DNA of 64,000 nucleotides from Parvibaculum sp039973015. Its GTDB lineage: Bacteria > Pseudomonadota > Alphaproteobacteria > Parvibaculales > Parvibaculaceae. Made by a program: the position numbers and the translations under genes. Shown piece after piece: positions 18,952 to 26,736 of the stretch. The DNA lies in assembly GCF_039973015.1 (NCBI RefSeq), contig NZ_JBDWLT010000002.1, positions 62,001 to 126,000 on the forward strand, in the 5' to 3' direction. Each line of letters opens with the position of its first letter. Within the stretch, counting starts at the first letter, position 1. The notes beneath the pieces were generated by a model, which searched no databases, was not told the DNA's origin, and saw nothing but the letters and a program-made list of their open reading frames with translations.

Positions 18952-19511
18952 ACGCTTGCCTCGTTTTCCAGTACTTTCAAATAAACTGGCTTGTCTTCCT
19001 CATATTGAGGGCGCGTATACTCAAATTCGATCTCGTAGGTAGATTGCTCGATTTTAGTCATGCCGAAACGCTGATAGAAAGCGATTGCATGGTAGTTGTC
19101 GGCCCGGACGTCGATACGTGCTACGTTGAGGTCCAAGTGATGGAAACCAAACCCGAATGACAACAGTGCGCTTTCCAGTGCCGCGTTGCGCAATTTGTTT
19201 GAGTCAAGTATCCAGCTACCCCAAGTGAAGCGGTCATCGGCTATCTCGTAGAGTCGCACGGTTCCGCAAGGCACTCCATCGCGTCGCTCGATGATAAAAT
19301 AAAATTCTCCCCCCAACGCCTCACGATCTTTGTACGCTTCGATCCAACGCTGTTGATCCTGAATGCTCCCATCGACGGTGGACAGATACTGGTTATAGGC
19401 GGGATCCGTGCGCAGCCGGTGCAGATAAGCTGCATCCCCCGATTCGACCAAACGCAGCCGCAAATTTCGTCCTTCTATTGAGCTTGAAAGCGGTTTTGCA
19501 ATACTGATCAT
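18948..19511 (-). CDS. GNAT-family N-acetyltransferase
   Basis: The 187-residue protein has the RimJ/RimL-like GNAT layout: NLRLRLVESGDAAYLHRLR, an acetyl-CoA region around TWGSWILDSNKLRNAALESAL, and VRADNYHAIAFYQRFGM near the C-terminus. The ATG at 19511 follows AGGAG by six bases and is preferred over longer starts up to 19586. Its ATGA overlap with the isomerase gene suggests it N-acylates the dTDP-3-amino sugar. Ribosomal-protein or antibiotic acetylation is less likely in this context. Confidence 0.8.
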   Translation of the reverse strand: MISIAKPLSSSIEGRNLRLRLVESGDAAYLHRLRTDPAYNQYLSTVDGSIQDQQRWIEAYKDREALGGEFYFIIERRDGVPCGTVRLYEIADDRFTWGSWILDSNKLRNAALESALLSFGFGFHHLDLNVARIDVRADNYHAIAFYQRFGMTKIEQSTYEIEFEYTRPQYEEDKPVYLKVLENEASV

Positions 19512-19539
19512 AATAGCTCCTGCGTCAAAAAACAGTCTT

Positions 19540-19648
19540 TCAAGAATTCTTACCAAGGCTCGCAGATTGGGCATCATCGAGCTCATTGCGAAGCGCCTCG
19601 ATTTCAGTCTGCAGAGCTTCGTATTCCGCCAATTTACGCTTGAGGAAC
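19540..19648 (-). pseudogene. 3' end of an interrupted coiled-coil gene, cut by the IS3 element
   Basis: An open frame runs from the left end of the IS (19648) to a TGA at 19540-19542 and encodes 35 residues. It is strongly heptad-like (KLAEYEALQTEIEALRNELD), so it looks like the coiled-coil C-terminus of a larger protein. It reads in the operon direction, 28 bases before the GNAT start. No matching 5' part is found on the other side of the IS, so the rest was lost. Glycosyltransferases, methyltransferases and chain-length regulators can end like this; no function is assigned. Confidence 0.6.
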
Positions 19649-20538
19649 TGACCTGCCACTGAAGTTTCCCCCACCGGGGATTAGAGTCGCGGCCTGATTA
19701 TGCCCTCTCGGGCGGCCTGTTGCGATGAGTTTGGCAGCGAAGTCTGCCGGTGTCTGATAGTTGAGTGCCGAGTGCGGACGGCCTGTATTGTAGTCCTCCG
19801 CCCATTCGGCGATGGCCTGACGGGCGTGATCGAGGCCGAAGAACAGCGCCTCGTTCAGCAGTTCATCACGTATCCGCCCGTTGAAGCTCTCCACGAAGCC
19901 GTTTTGCATCGGCTTGCCGGGCGCGATGTAGTGCCAGTCGACGGCATGGTCCTTCGACCAGGCGAAGATCGCATGCGAGGTGAACTCGGTGCCATTGTCG
20001 GAGACGATCATGCCGGGCTTCCCGCGTTGCTCGATCAGGGTGGTCAGCTCCCGGGCTAAACGCACACCCGAGATCGAGGTGTCGGGGATCGCGGCAAGGC
20101 ACTCGCGCGTCACATCGTCGACGATGTTGAGAACCCGGAAACGGCGGCCATTGGCCATCTGGGCATGGACTCGAACGACCAGCGGGTATTGACCCGGGCC
20201 TCGACAAGGATCGGCGCGCGGACGCCAACGGCTCTCCGTCTGGAACGGCGCTTGCGAACCGTCAGCCCCTCTTCCCGGTAGAGCCGGTAGATGCGATTGA
20301 TGCCTGACGGTTCACCCTCCCGGCGCAGCAGGATGAACAGCCGCCGGTAGCCGAAGCGCCGACGCTCATTGGCGAGCTCCCGCAGCCTTGCTCGCAGTTC
20401 CGTCTCGGGTGGCCGACGCGAGCGGTACCGGATCGTCTTGCGATCCGCCGCGATCACGGAACAGGCCCGGTGCTCGCTCATCTGGAACCTCTCTCGCAGA
20501 TGAGCGACAGCCTCGCGCTTGGCGGCGGGCCCTACCAT
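19634..20538 (-). pseudogene. IS3-family transposase OrfB, frameshifted
   Basis: The N-terminal part (20110-20538) carries the HTH_21-like region (RRFGYRRLFILLRREG). The C-terminal part (19634-20158) carries the integrase core with NIVDDVTRECLAA, IVSDNGTEFTSHAI and FVESFNGRIRDELL (DDE residues). The two halves are in different frames. Comparison with the family pattern NTRWS(L/F)DFVHAQMANG indicates loss of about four bases near 20160-20170. The reading frame runs about 15 bases past the IS end into flanking DNA before its stop. Confidence 0.85.
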
Positions 20539-20864
20539 TTTTTTGCCAGAAGCTCACGAAGAGCAGACGCATCCAGCACCGCATCGGCGAGCAGCCGCTT
20601 CAGCTTCCCGTTCTCGTCTTCCAGCGCCTTCAGCCGCCGTGCCTCCGACACGTCGAGGCCGCCAAACCTGGCCTTCCAGTTGTATAGCGTCGCTTCCGAG
20701 ATGCCGTGCTTGCGGGCCAGGTCCGCCGCCTTCGCACCGGCCTCATGTTCCCGCAGAACACCAATGATCTGCTCTTCCGTAAACCTGGATCGCTTCATCG
20801 TCCGTCTCCCTTCAATAGGGCCGGACTCTAAATCCATCTGGAGGAAAATCTCAGTGGCAGGTCA
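19649..20864 (-). mobile_element. IS3-family insertion sequence (1216 bp)
   Basis: The ends are perfect 14-base inverted repeats, TGACCTGCCACTGA at 19649-19662 and its complement at 20851-20864, extending imperfectly to about 24 bases. The element encodes orfA and orfB on the minus strand. The three bases flanking each end (aac and atg) differ, so there is no target-site duplication. That indicates rearrangement after or during insertion. OrfB carries a frameshift, so this copy is probably unable to move by itself. Confidence 0.9.
20532..20798 (-). CDS. IS3-family transposase OrfA
   Basis: The 88-residue helix-turn-helix protein begins KRSRFTEEQIIGVLREHEAG and ends in a leucine-rich coiled coil (RLKALEDENGKLKRLLAD), the standard IS3 OrfA arrangement. 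It ends just after a run of seven A residues on the coding strand (20538-20544). There a minus-one ribosomal frameshift would normally fuse it to OrfB to give the full transposase. The ATG at 20798 was chosen by family; the frame is open to 20837. Confidence 0.9.
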   Translation of the reverse strand: MKRSRFTEEQIIGVLREHEAGAKAADLARKHGISEATLYNWKARFGGLDVSEARRLKALEDENGKLKRLLADAVLDASALRELLAKKW

Positions 20865-21036
20865 ATGTCGTGGGCATCTCCCGAAAGAGGCCTCCATCAT
20901 GCGCCTGATCGGCGCCGTGCTGTTCGAGCAACGACGAATGGCAGACCTCGAGACGCTGCATGATGGTCGAAGCTTTCGCCAAGATCGACAAGGAGGAGAT
21001 CGACCCCATTTCTGCATAACCACGAAAGCCGCCTGA
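20865..21036 (+). pseudogene. C-terminal remnant of an IS256-family transposase
   Basis: The segment translates in shifting frames to LPKEASIMRLIGAVLFEQ, then DEWQTSRRCMMVEAFAKID, and ends near TTKAA. This is the usual C-terminus of alphaproteobacterial IS256-group Mutator transposases. At least two small indels break it. It abuts the IS3 end directly. The matching N-terminal type of fragment lies about 6 kb away at 26948, in the same orientation, on the far side of the arabinose module. Confidence 0.75.
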
Positions 21037-21145
21037 TCATGCCCTAAGGCCGTCTGGGAAATGGCCCATTAGCACTTTACGCAATTCATTCGAAACGCAT
21101 TATCTGAATTTTTCCTGTCGGATACAGTAATGTCATCGCAAACAT

Positions 21146-22744
21146 TTATTCTCTCCATAGTGCCCAAGGTGGCTCGGAGATGTGAGTATAAAAGTAAGCG
21201 AGCTCCCCAATATCGTTTAGTCTTCTACTTGTTTCACAAACCTCCAACATTTCAGGCAGTTCAACTCGCGAAAAAATACGCAGGGTGTATTCCGACCTTA
21301 GGTAAATATCACAAATTTGTAGATAGTGATTTTGAGCGACCCACTCTTGAATTACGCCTTGATTATGTGCGTTTGCCCGCACTCCCAATGGGCCTGAATG
21401 AAATACAACTACGTCTGGACTGTAGAGATCAAGAACCTCGAAAGACATTCCTGAACGTGCGACCGCTCTACTCCCGAGCCCTACATTATCCAGCGCGATC
21501 AATCGTGACTGGAAAGCGGCAGCGCCCGCATCCCCAAGGGAAAACGCCGATATATTGTAGGTTTCTGATATTTCAGCAAGCATTCTCCCGAGCGATGAAT
21601 GAGCTGTTAATACCCGCGAATAATCGTTTGATACGGCGAGCAGCGTTGATGTGCCTGAAGAGGAAATAGCAAATGGGATGTAAAAGAATGCTAGGGCGCC
21701 ACTGTAAACAAGGGATAGAGGGATCCTAAGCACTTTACTGAAATCTTCGCTGAAAGAAACATACGCCACTCTGGTTTGGTTGGCCGCAGTGAATGCGAGG
21801 AGCATCGCGATAGGAAAAAAGATTTGGAATGCGAATCTTTCAGCGTAGTTCATCTGTAAGTTCGACGTGGTATAGTTAAGAACTATCGGTGAAAAGTAAG
21901 CAATAACAAATATACCGAAACTTAAATTCCTTCTATTCAGAAAAAATAACGTGGGGGCAACAAAGAAAGAAAATGTAAGAAACTTTGCTGGGCTAAAATT
22001 TCCTCCAGATTTCGCATAGAACGTGTTTGGGAGTGGATCGTCAAAATAAACTGTTGACGAGAATAGATATATTGCAAGCAAAAGTCCTGGAATAAGAGAG
22101 CTATATTTATTTGCGGCAAAATTATAAGCTCTAGTCTTAAGGCCATCGATGAAATTTGGCTCCTTTATGTTTGTGTCAAAAAAGAAATATAGCGGCAGTA
22201 GTGCTGTAAGTGTCCACGCTTCAGGGCGAATAAATATCAAGGCTGCTGTTAGTACAGTTGCAGATCTGACGTTGTTTTTCGTCAAAGAGATAAACAAGAA
22301 CCCCAGAAAAACAGTATAAGCAAACGTTTCCAATCCAGAAAATGCATGTATCATAGTCGCGGGTAGTGCAAGCAAGCTAATCGAAAGCAGGGCAGCTACG
22401 CGCTTGTTGGCTGCAATTCTTACCATTCCGATTAGATAACCGGAAATTAACAATATTGAAAGTACTTTGAAGAAGAGCACTGAATCAATATTTAGAGCTG
22501 CAGGCACAATAGAGAGTGCGGCATATATTGGATTTGTATATGATTGTGTCAGGTCTAATGTCGAAGGATTATACCCCCATATCCCGAACTCAACTAAATT
22601 TTGGCCATAGCGCCAAGTAATGAAGGCGTCATCTACGGTAAAGCGGGAAAAAAGATAAAAGCCAACCAGCGTCGCAAGGGTGCTTATAGCCAAAGACGCC
22701 ACAAATATTCGATGAGTGGTTTTGTTTATGTTATCTTGTATCAT
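21146..22744 (-). CDS. GT-C membrane glycosyltransferase, AftB/TfpW-like candidate arabinosyltransferase
   Basis: The 532-residue protein has about ten hydrophobic segments and an extracytoplasmic tail of about 150 residues. Between the first two segments lies FTVDDAFITWRYGQNLVEFG, with the paired acidic residues typical of GT-C enzymes, followed by SYTNPIYAALS. Both resemble mycobacterial AftB, which uses decaprenyl-phosphoryl-arabinose. The gene is clearly AT-richer than its neighbours, as if acquired separately. It lies 86 bases downstream of dprE2, in the same operon direction. The donor is inferred from the neighbouring donor-synthesis genes; the acceptor is unknown. Confidence 0.7.
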   Translation of the reverse strand: MIQDNINKTTHRIFVASLAISTLATLVGFYLFSRFTVDDAFITWRYGQNLVEFGIWGYNPSTLDLTQSYTNPIYAALSIVPAALNIDSVLFFKVLSILLISGYLIGMVRIAANKRVAALLSISLLALPATMIHAFSGLETFAYTVFLGFLFISLTKNNVRSATVLTAALIFIRPEAWTLTALLPLYFFFDTNIKEPNFIDGLKTRAYNFAANKYSSLIPGLLLAIYLFSSTVYFDDPLPNTFYAKSGGNFSPAKFLTFSFFVAPTLFFLNRRNLSFGIFVIAYFSPIVLNYTTSNLQMNYAERFAFQIFFPIAMLLAFTAANQTRVAYVSFSEDFSKVLRIPLSLVYSGALAFFYIPFAISSSGTSTLLAVSNDYSRVLTAHSSLGRMLAEISETYNISAFSLGDAGAAAFQSRLIALDNVGLGSRAVARSGMSFEVLDLYSPDVVVFHSGPLGVRANAHNQGVIQEWVAQNHYLQICDIYLRSEYTLRIFSRVELPEMLEVCETSRRLNDIGELAYFYTHISEPPWALWRE

Positions 22745-22830
22745 TGGGTGTTTTACTTTTGTCTAAGCGGTAAGTTAAGCTTACCTGCGTATAAAAACCC
22801 AAGTACGCTTTGCGATCGTGCTACCATAGA

Positions 22831-23568
22831 TTAGATGTTCATCCTCTTGAATATAGATTCAGGAATATTCCGAATGATGAGCATGATCAGGTGCCAAGTC
22901 GGTATGACATATATTACATCCTTCTTTCCCCCCACAGCACGCGCAATCGCATCCGCGACGTCGCTCGGCTCGGCGGTGAGCTTGGCAGGCAGGTCCATTC
23001 CTTCTGTCATCTGCGTTGCAACAAAACCCGGCAGGACGGTCACAACGTGAACGCCGCGTTTTGCCAGCCGGTTGCGTAGGCCAGATATGAATGCCGTAAC
23101 CCCAGCCTTGGCGGATCCGTAGATGTAGTTGCTAGCCCTGCCGCGTTCTCCGGCCACCGAGCTGATGCCGACAATGGTGCCACTACCGCGCTCTTCAAAA
23201 CGGTTTGCCAGGATTGCCAGAATGCTAGCGGGCCCTTCGTAATTGCTTCGCATGACGAGGGCCGCGGCCTCAACGTCGCGTTCGTTCTCCGATTGTTGCC
23301 CCATGAGGCCGACAGCACAGACCGCGATATGCGGCAACTCGGGCAGTGCTGCGACAAAGGCTTCGTGCGTTCCGGTGGCCAGCGCATCGAACTCATGCAA
23401 GCTGACCGGAACCCCGTAGCGCAACTCGACGTCGGTCTTGTCGACTTCAAGGGTTGAGGCCTTGCGCGCGGCCAGCTGAACAGGGTGACCGAGGGCTGCG
23501 AATTTGTGTGCCACCGCTTTGCCGATATCCGATCGGGCGCCGAGGATGAGAACGGGGGGCTTTGTCAC
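22831..23568 (-). CDS. dprE2: Decaprenylphosphoryl-2-keto-beta-D-erythro-pentose reductase, DprE2-like
   Basis: This 245-residue short-chain dehydrogenase has LILGARSDIGKAVAHKFA at the N-terminus, GISSVAGERGRASNYIYGSAKAG (Ser, YxxxK) near residue 140, and a hydrophobic C-terminal tail. With DprE1 it epimerises decaprenyl-phosphoryl-ribose to the arabinose form at the inner membrane. The start is the GTG at 23568, overlapping the dprE1 stop as GTGA. An open frame upstream to 24021 is antisense-type sequence within dprE1 and was excluded. Confidence 0.87.
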   Translation of the reverse strand: MTKPPVLILGARSDIGKAVAHKFAALGHPVQLAARKASTLEVDKTDVELRYGVPVSLHEFDALATGTHEAFVAALPELPHIAVCAVGLMGQQSENERDVEAAALVMRSNYEGPASILAILANRFEERGSGTIVGISSVAGERGRASNYIYGSAKAGVTAFISGLRNRLAKRGVHVVTVLPGFVATQMTEGMDLPAKLTAEPSDVADAIARAVGGKKDVIYVIPTWHLIMLIIRNIPESIFKRMNI

Positions 23569-24890
23569 AGGTCCAGCCTTTCTGATTGGGCCGACCGGAA
23601 CCGGCTGTTGAACCCTTGGCTGTCGCGGTGGGCTTGAAACTCTGCAGCGCGGGGGTCTGACGCGCGCAGCGTCGTACTGCTCATTCGGCTGTCCTTCGCG
23701 AGGTAGAAGCGGCCGCCATGCGAGATTGTGATCTGGTCGAGGCGTTCCAGCAGCGCGAGGGTCTTGGGCGTGACGGGAAAATCGAGCGCCAGCGTGTAAC
23801 CTTCCATTGGGAAGGAGAAGGCGCTGTGCTGTTTGCCAAAGCGCTTGAGCACGGCGAGGAAGGACCCGGATCCGGCCTTCGCGATTTCGGAAAGCATTGC
23901 CGTGAGCCCAGATTCCGATCGGTCCAAAGGCAAGGCGCACTGGAATTGCGCGAAGCCATTCTGCCCATAGATACGGTTCCACCCTTGGATCGCATCGAGC
24001 GGATAGAAGTAGCTGTCCCAATCCACCAGTTGCGTGCCGGTCTTCCGTGCTCCGGCCCAGTAGTAGAGGGCGTTGAAAGCGCGGACCGTCAGGCTGTTGA
24101 GCACAAAGGCTGGGAAATCGATCGGGACCGAAAGCTTTCGTTTGGGCTTGGTCCGGAAGGGCGTCTGCGCCTGCTGCGGTGACAGATCAGCTCGGACTGC
24201 GTGCTCTCCGAGCATTACGAGTGAGCGTCCAAGATTGGCGCCGGTCCCCAGGCAATCAATCCAGGCAACAGAATAGGTCGCGTCCTGCGTACTTTCGAAA
24301 GCGGCCATCGCAGCGTTGAGATTGGGTGCAGCGATCGTCGTTTGGCGGATCCAGGCGGTTTCGACCGACTGCAGTCGAATTGCGGCACGCAAGATGATGC
24401 CAGTTAGCCCCATGCCGCCCAGAGTGTGGTCGAACAGGGTTGGATTGTCCTTCGGGGAGCAGCGGCGGATTTCACCATCCGGCCCCATGACATCGATCCA
24501 GTCGACGCATGATCGGAAGCTTCCGTCCTTGTGGTGGTTCTTGCCGTGGACGTCCGCCGCGATGGCGCCGCCTAACGTCACGAACTTCGTCCCTGGCGTG
24601 ACCATCTGGAACCAGCCGCGGGGCAAGAAGGCGGTGATGATATCGCCAAGCAGCACGCCGGCCTCTGCGACTAGCTGGCCCGAAGCGGAATCGAAAGCGA
24701 TCATCCGGTTGAGGTATTGCGTCTCGATGGTGGCGGACGTGTTGATGGCGCTGTCGCCATAGGCGCGGCCATTGCCGCGGGCGATCAGGCTTGGTTCGGA
24801 GAGGACAAGGTTCCTCAGCGCGTCCATGCTGCGCGGCCGATACGTCCGTGCCTCCAGCACAGGATATCGCCCCCATCCCGACAGCTTCAT
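23565..24890 (-). CDS. dprE1: Decaprenylphosphoryl-beta-D-ribose 2-oxidase, DprE1-like
   Basis: The 441-residue FAD enzyme shows LIARGNGRAYGDSAINTSA, the FAD-loop segment TLGGAIAADVHGKNHH near residue 110 and the C-terminal YLAKDSRMSS, aligning with mycobacterial DprE1. It oxidises the 2-hydroxyl of polyprenyl-phosphoryl-ribose. The residue aligning with the mycobacterial benzothiazinone target Cys387 is alanine (GYTLALDFPV). It has four-base overlaps with GtrA upstream and DprE2 downstream. Azorhizobium noe genes and Pseudomonas pilin-arabinosylation loci use related enzymes. Confidence 0.9.
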   Translation of the reverse strand: MKLSGWGRYPVLEARTYRPRSMDALRNLVLSEPSLIARGNGRAYGDSAINTSATIETQYLNRMIAFDSASGQLVAEAGVLLGDIITAFLPRGWFQMVTPGTKFVTLGGAIAADVHGKNHHKDGSFRSCVDWIDVMGPDGEIRRCSPKDNPTLFDHTLGGMGLTGIILRAAIRLQSVETAWIRQTTIAAPNLNAAMAAFESTQDATYSVAWIDCLGTGANLGRSLVMLGEHAVRADLSPQQAQTPFRTKPKRKLSVPIDFPAFVLNSLTVRAFNALYYWAGARKTGTQLVDWDSYFYPLDAIQGWNRIYGQNGFAQFQCALPLDRSESGLTAMLSEIAKAGSGSFLAVLKRFGKQHSAFSFPMEGYTLALDFPVTPKTLALLERLDQITISHGGRFYLAKDSRMSSTTLRASDPRAAEFQAHRDSQGFNSRFRSAQSERLDL

Positions 24891-25309
24891 GACGACGCCG
24901 CCAAGTGCTGATCGGTAAACACAAAGCGCCGATCTAGGTTGTATTTCACGACATAGCCGACCGAGAGCCCTAGGATCGTCCCCAACTCGCGCATCATGTC
25001 CGTCTGCCAGGTCAGCCAGAAGGCAGTCTCAGTGCCCCAGAAGATCGCCGTCGTGATCATCCCCATGGCTGTGTAGATTGAAAACTTCCGGCTGTGGTTC
25101 TTCACGCCTGTTTCGACGTCATAGAAGATCCAGCGCTTATCGAGGACATACTTGATCACAAGTCCGACGACGGTTCCTGCGCCCACGGCAGCTGCGAAGT
25201 AGCCACCCGTATCCCCGAACTGCAACACCAACCGCTGGGTGGCGAGGTTGGTAGTAGTCGCCGCGACGGCGAAAGCCACGTATCGCAGAATGAGCGTCTG
25301 CACCGTCAC
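24887..25309 (-). CDS. GtrA-like membrane protein, putative polyprenyl-linked sugar flippase
   Basis: The 140-residue protein has four hydrophobic segments, the GtrA domain size, with KYVLDKRWIF and KYNLDRRFVF closing the second and fourth segments. GtrA proteins are thought to flip polyprenyl-phosphate-linked monosaccharides, here presumably decaprenyl- or undecaprenyl-phosphoryl-arabinose. The GTG at 25309 overlaps the UbiA stop as GTGA; an ATG at 25354 would lie within UbiA. Confidence 0.85.
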   Translation of the reverse strand: MTVQTLILRYVAFAVAATTTNLATQRLVLQFGDTGGYFAAAVGAGTVVGLVIKYVLDKRWIFYDVETGVKNHSRKFSIYTAMGMITTAIFWGTETAFWLTWQTDMMRELGTILGLSVGYVVKYNLDRRFVFTDQHLAASS

Positions 25310-26736
25310 GCCAGCGCCCCCCCGAGCACGAAGCCCAGAATTATCAGCAGGCACATCTGGCTGATCCGATCTTTCACGGCATATACGACTGGGTCGTCAT
25401 GCATTTGACCACGGTGTGCTACCATCACGGTGCGGGTAATCCAGTAAAGTAGGACGGCGCACACGCCCCACAGAGCTTCGGGATGGGCGTAGAGTTCAAC
25501 AACCGCGGGTGAAGTCACGTAGACCGTCATCACCAACACGGATACGTATCCGGCCCCGATCGCGATCACCGAGATGATTGGCAGGTCATCCACATGGTAG
25601 CCGCGCCCGCTGGCCTTGAGGTTGCCCCGCTCGGCGCTGTCGATAAGCTCCGCCTGGCGTTTAACCGCTGCCAAAGACAGGAAGAAGAACACAGAGAAGG
25701 TGAGCAGCCAGACCGATAGCAGAATGTTGGTGGCGACACCCCCCGCAATGATCCGGGCTGTGTACAGCCCGGCCAGCACGCAAATGTCGATGACAATCCG
25801 GCGCTTAAGCTGCAAGGAGTAGGCCGTGGTTAGAAAGTAATAGGCCACCATTGCCAGCAGGAACGACGGACTAATGCTGATCGCCAGTAGGGCTCCCAGG
25901 ATCAGCAGCCCTGCCGCCATCCATGTGCCGTGGGCAATTGGAATGCTTCCAGAAGCAAAGGGCCGCAGTCTCTTGCGCGGGTGCGCGCGGTCTGCAGCAA
26001 GATCAAGAAGGTCGTTCAGCACATAGACGCTCGACGCCACAAGGCTGAAACAGACAAAAGCGAACAACGACAACAGGAAGGTCTGACTGTCCAGCTGTTG
26101 CGCCGCCAGCATGGGCAGGAAGACGAGGGTGTTTTTCAGCCATTGATGCGGCCGCAAAGCCTTGATGTACGGCTTGATCGATTTGGCATCGGTGACCAGA
26201 TGCTCGACGCTTTCACAGACGTGCTCAACCTCCCGGCGCAGCGCGACAGGGGCGTTGACGGTGATAGCCTTGGCGGCCCGCTTCCAAACCAATAGATCGG
26301 CCTTGGCATCGCCCATATAGGTGAAACCCTTCGATCCGAAGCGTTCTTCTAGAAATTGCCCTTTGCGCTCGCCCTTCAGGTTCAGTTTGCCATCGGAGCC
26401 ATGCACCTCGTCAAAGATGCCCAGATGCTCTGCGATCGCGTCAGCGAAATCACGGTCACTGGCTGTGACGAGGGCCGTTCTTCCTCCAGACGCGCGCCAC
26501 TCTTGCACGAACGCGATTACCTTGGGATCGTAGGGGAGAGTGGCGGCCTCGACGGCAGAAGCTGTGGCAAGATGGCGCTTGAGGGATGCCCGGCCGCCAG
26601 TCAGCGCAGCGACGGAGAGGAACGGGCTGCGCCAGTCCCGGCCAAAGGCCGACCAAGAGCTTTCGAAAAGCATGTCGCTGCGAAGTAGCGTCCCGTCCAG
26701 ATCTACAACGAGGATTTCTCGGGATTTCAAAGACAA
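25306..26736 (-). CDS. HAD hydrolase-UbiA prenyltransferase fusion (decaprenyl-phosphate phosphoribosyltransferase type)
   Basis: Residues about 1-190 are a HAD phosphatase domain (LVVDLDGTLLRSD, then LVTASDRDFADAI and YMGDAKADLLVW). Residues about 190-476 are a polytopic UbiA domain with NDLLDLAADRAHPRKRLRP, the Mg-prenyl-PP-binding motif. UbiA members of this type (mycobacterial Rv3806c, NoeC) transfer phosphoribose from PRPP to polyprenyl phosphate. The HAD half may remove the 5-phosphate afterwards. The start is a TTG at 26736. This is the first gene of the arabinose operon. Confidence 0.85.
   Translation of the reverse strand: MSLKSREILVVDLDGTLLRSDMLFESSWSAFGRDWRSPFLSVAALTGGRASLKRHLATASAVEAATLPYDPKVIAFVQEWRASGGRTALVTASDRDFADAIAEHLGIFDEVHGSDGKLNLKGERKGQFLEERFGSKGFTYMGDAKADLLVWKRAAKAITVNAPVALRREVEHVCESVEHLVTDAKSIKPYIKALRPHQWLKNTLVFLPMLAAQQLDSQTFLLSLFAFVCFSLVASSVYVLNDLLDLAADRAHPRKRLRPFASGSIPIAHGTWMAAGLLILGALLAISISPSFLLAMVAYYFLTTAYSLQLKRRIVIDICVLAGLYTARIIAGGVATNILLSVWLLTFSVFFFLSLAAVKRQAELIDSAERGNLKASGRGYHVDDLPIISVIAIGAGYVSVLVMTVYVTSPAVVELYAHPEALWGVCAVLLYWITRTVMVAHRGQMHDDPVVYAVKDRISQMCLLIILGFVLGGALA

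Noticed and set aside
23569..24021. Extension of the DprE2 frame into dprE1
   Set aside because: It is arginine- and proline-rich shadow sequence within dprE1, before the true short-chain dehydrogenase start at the GTG 23568.
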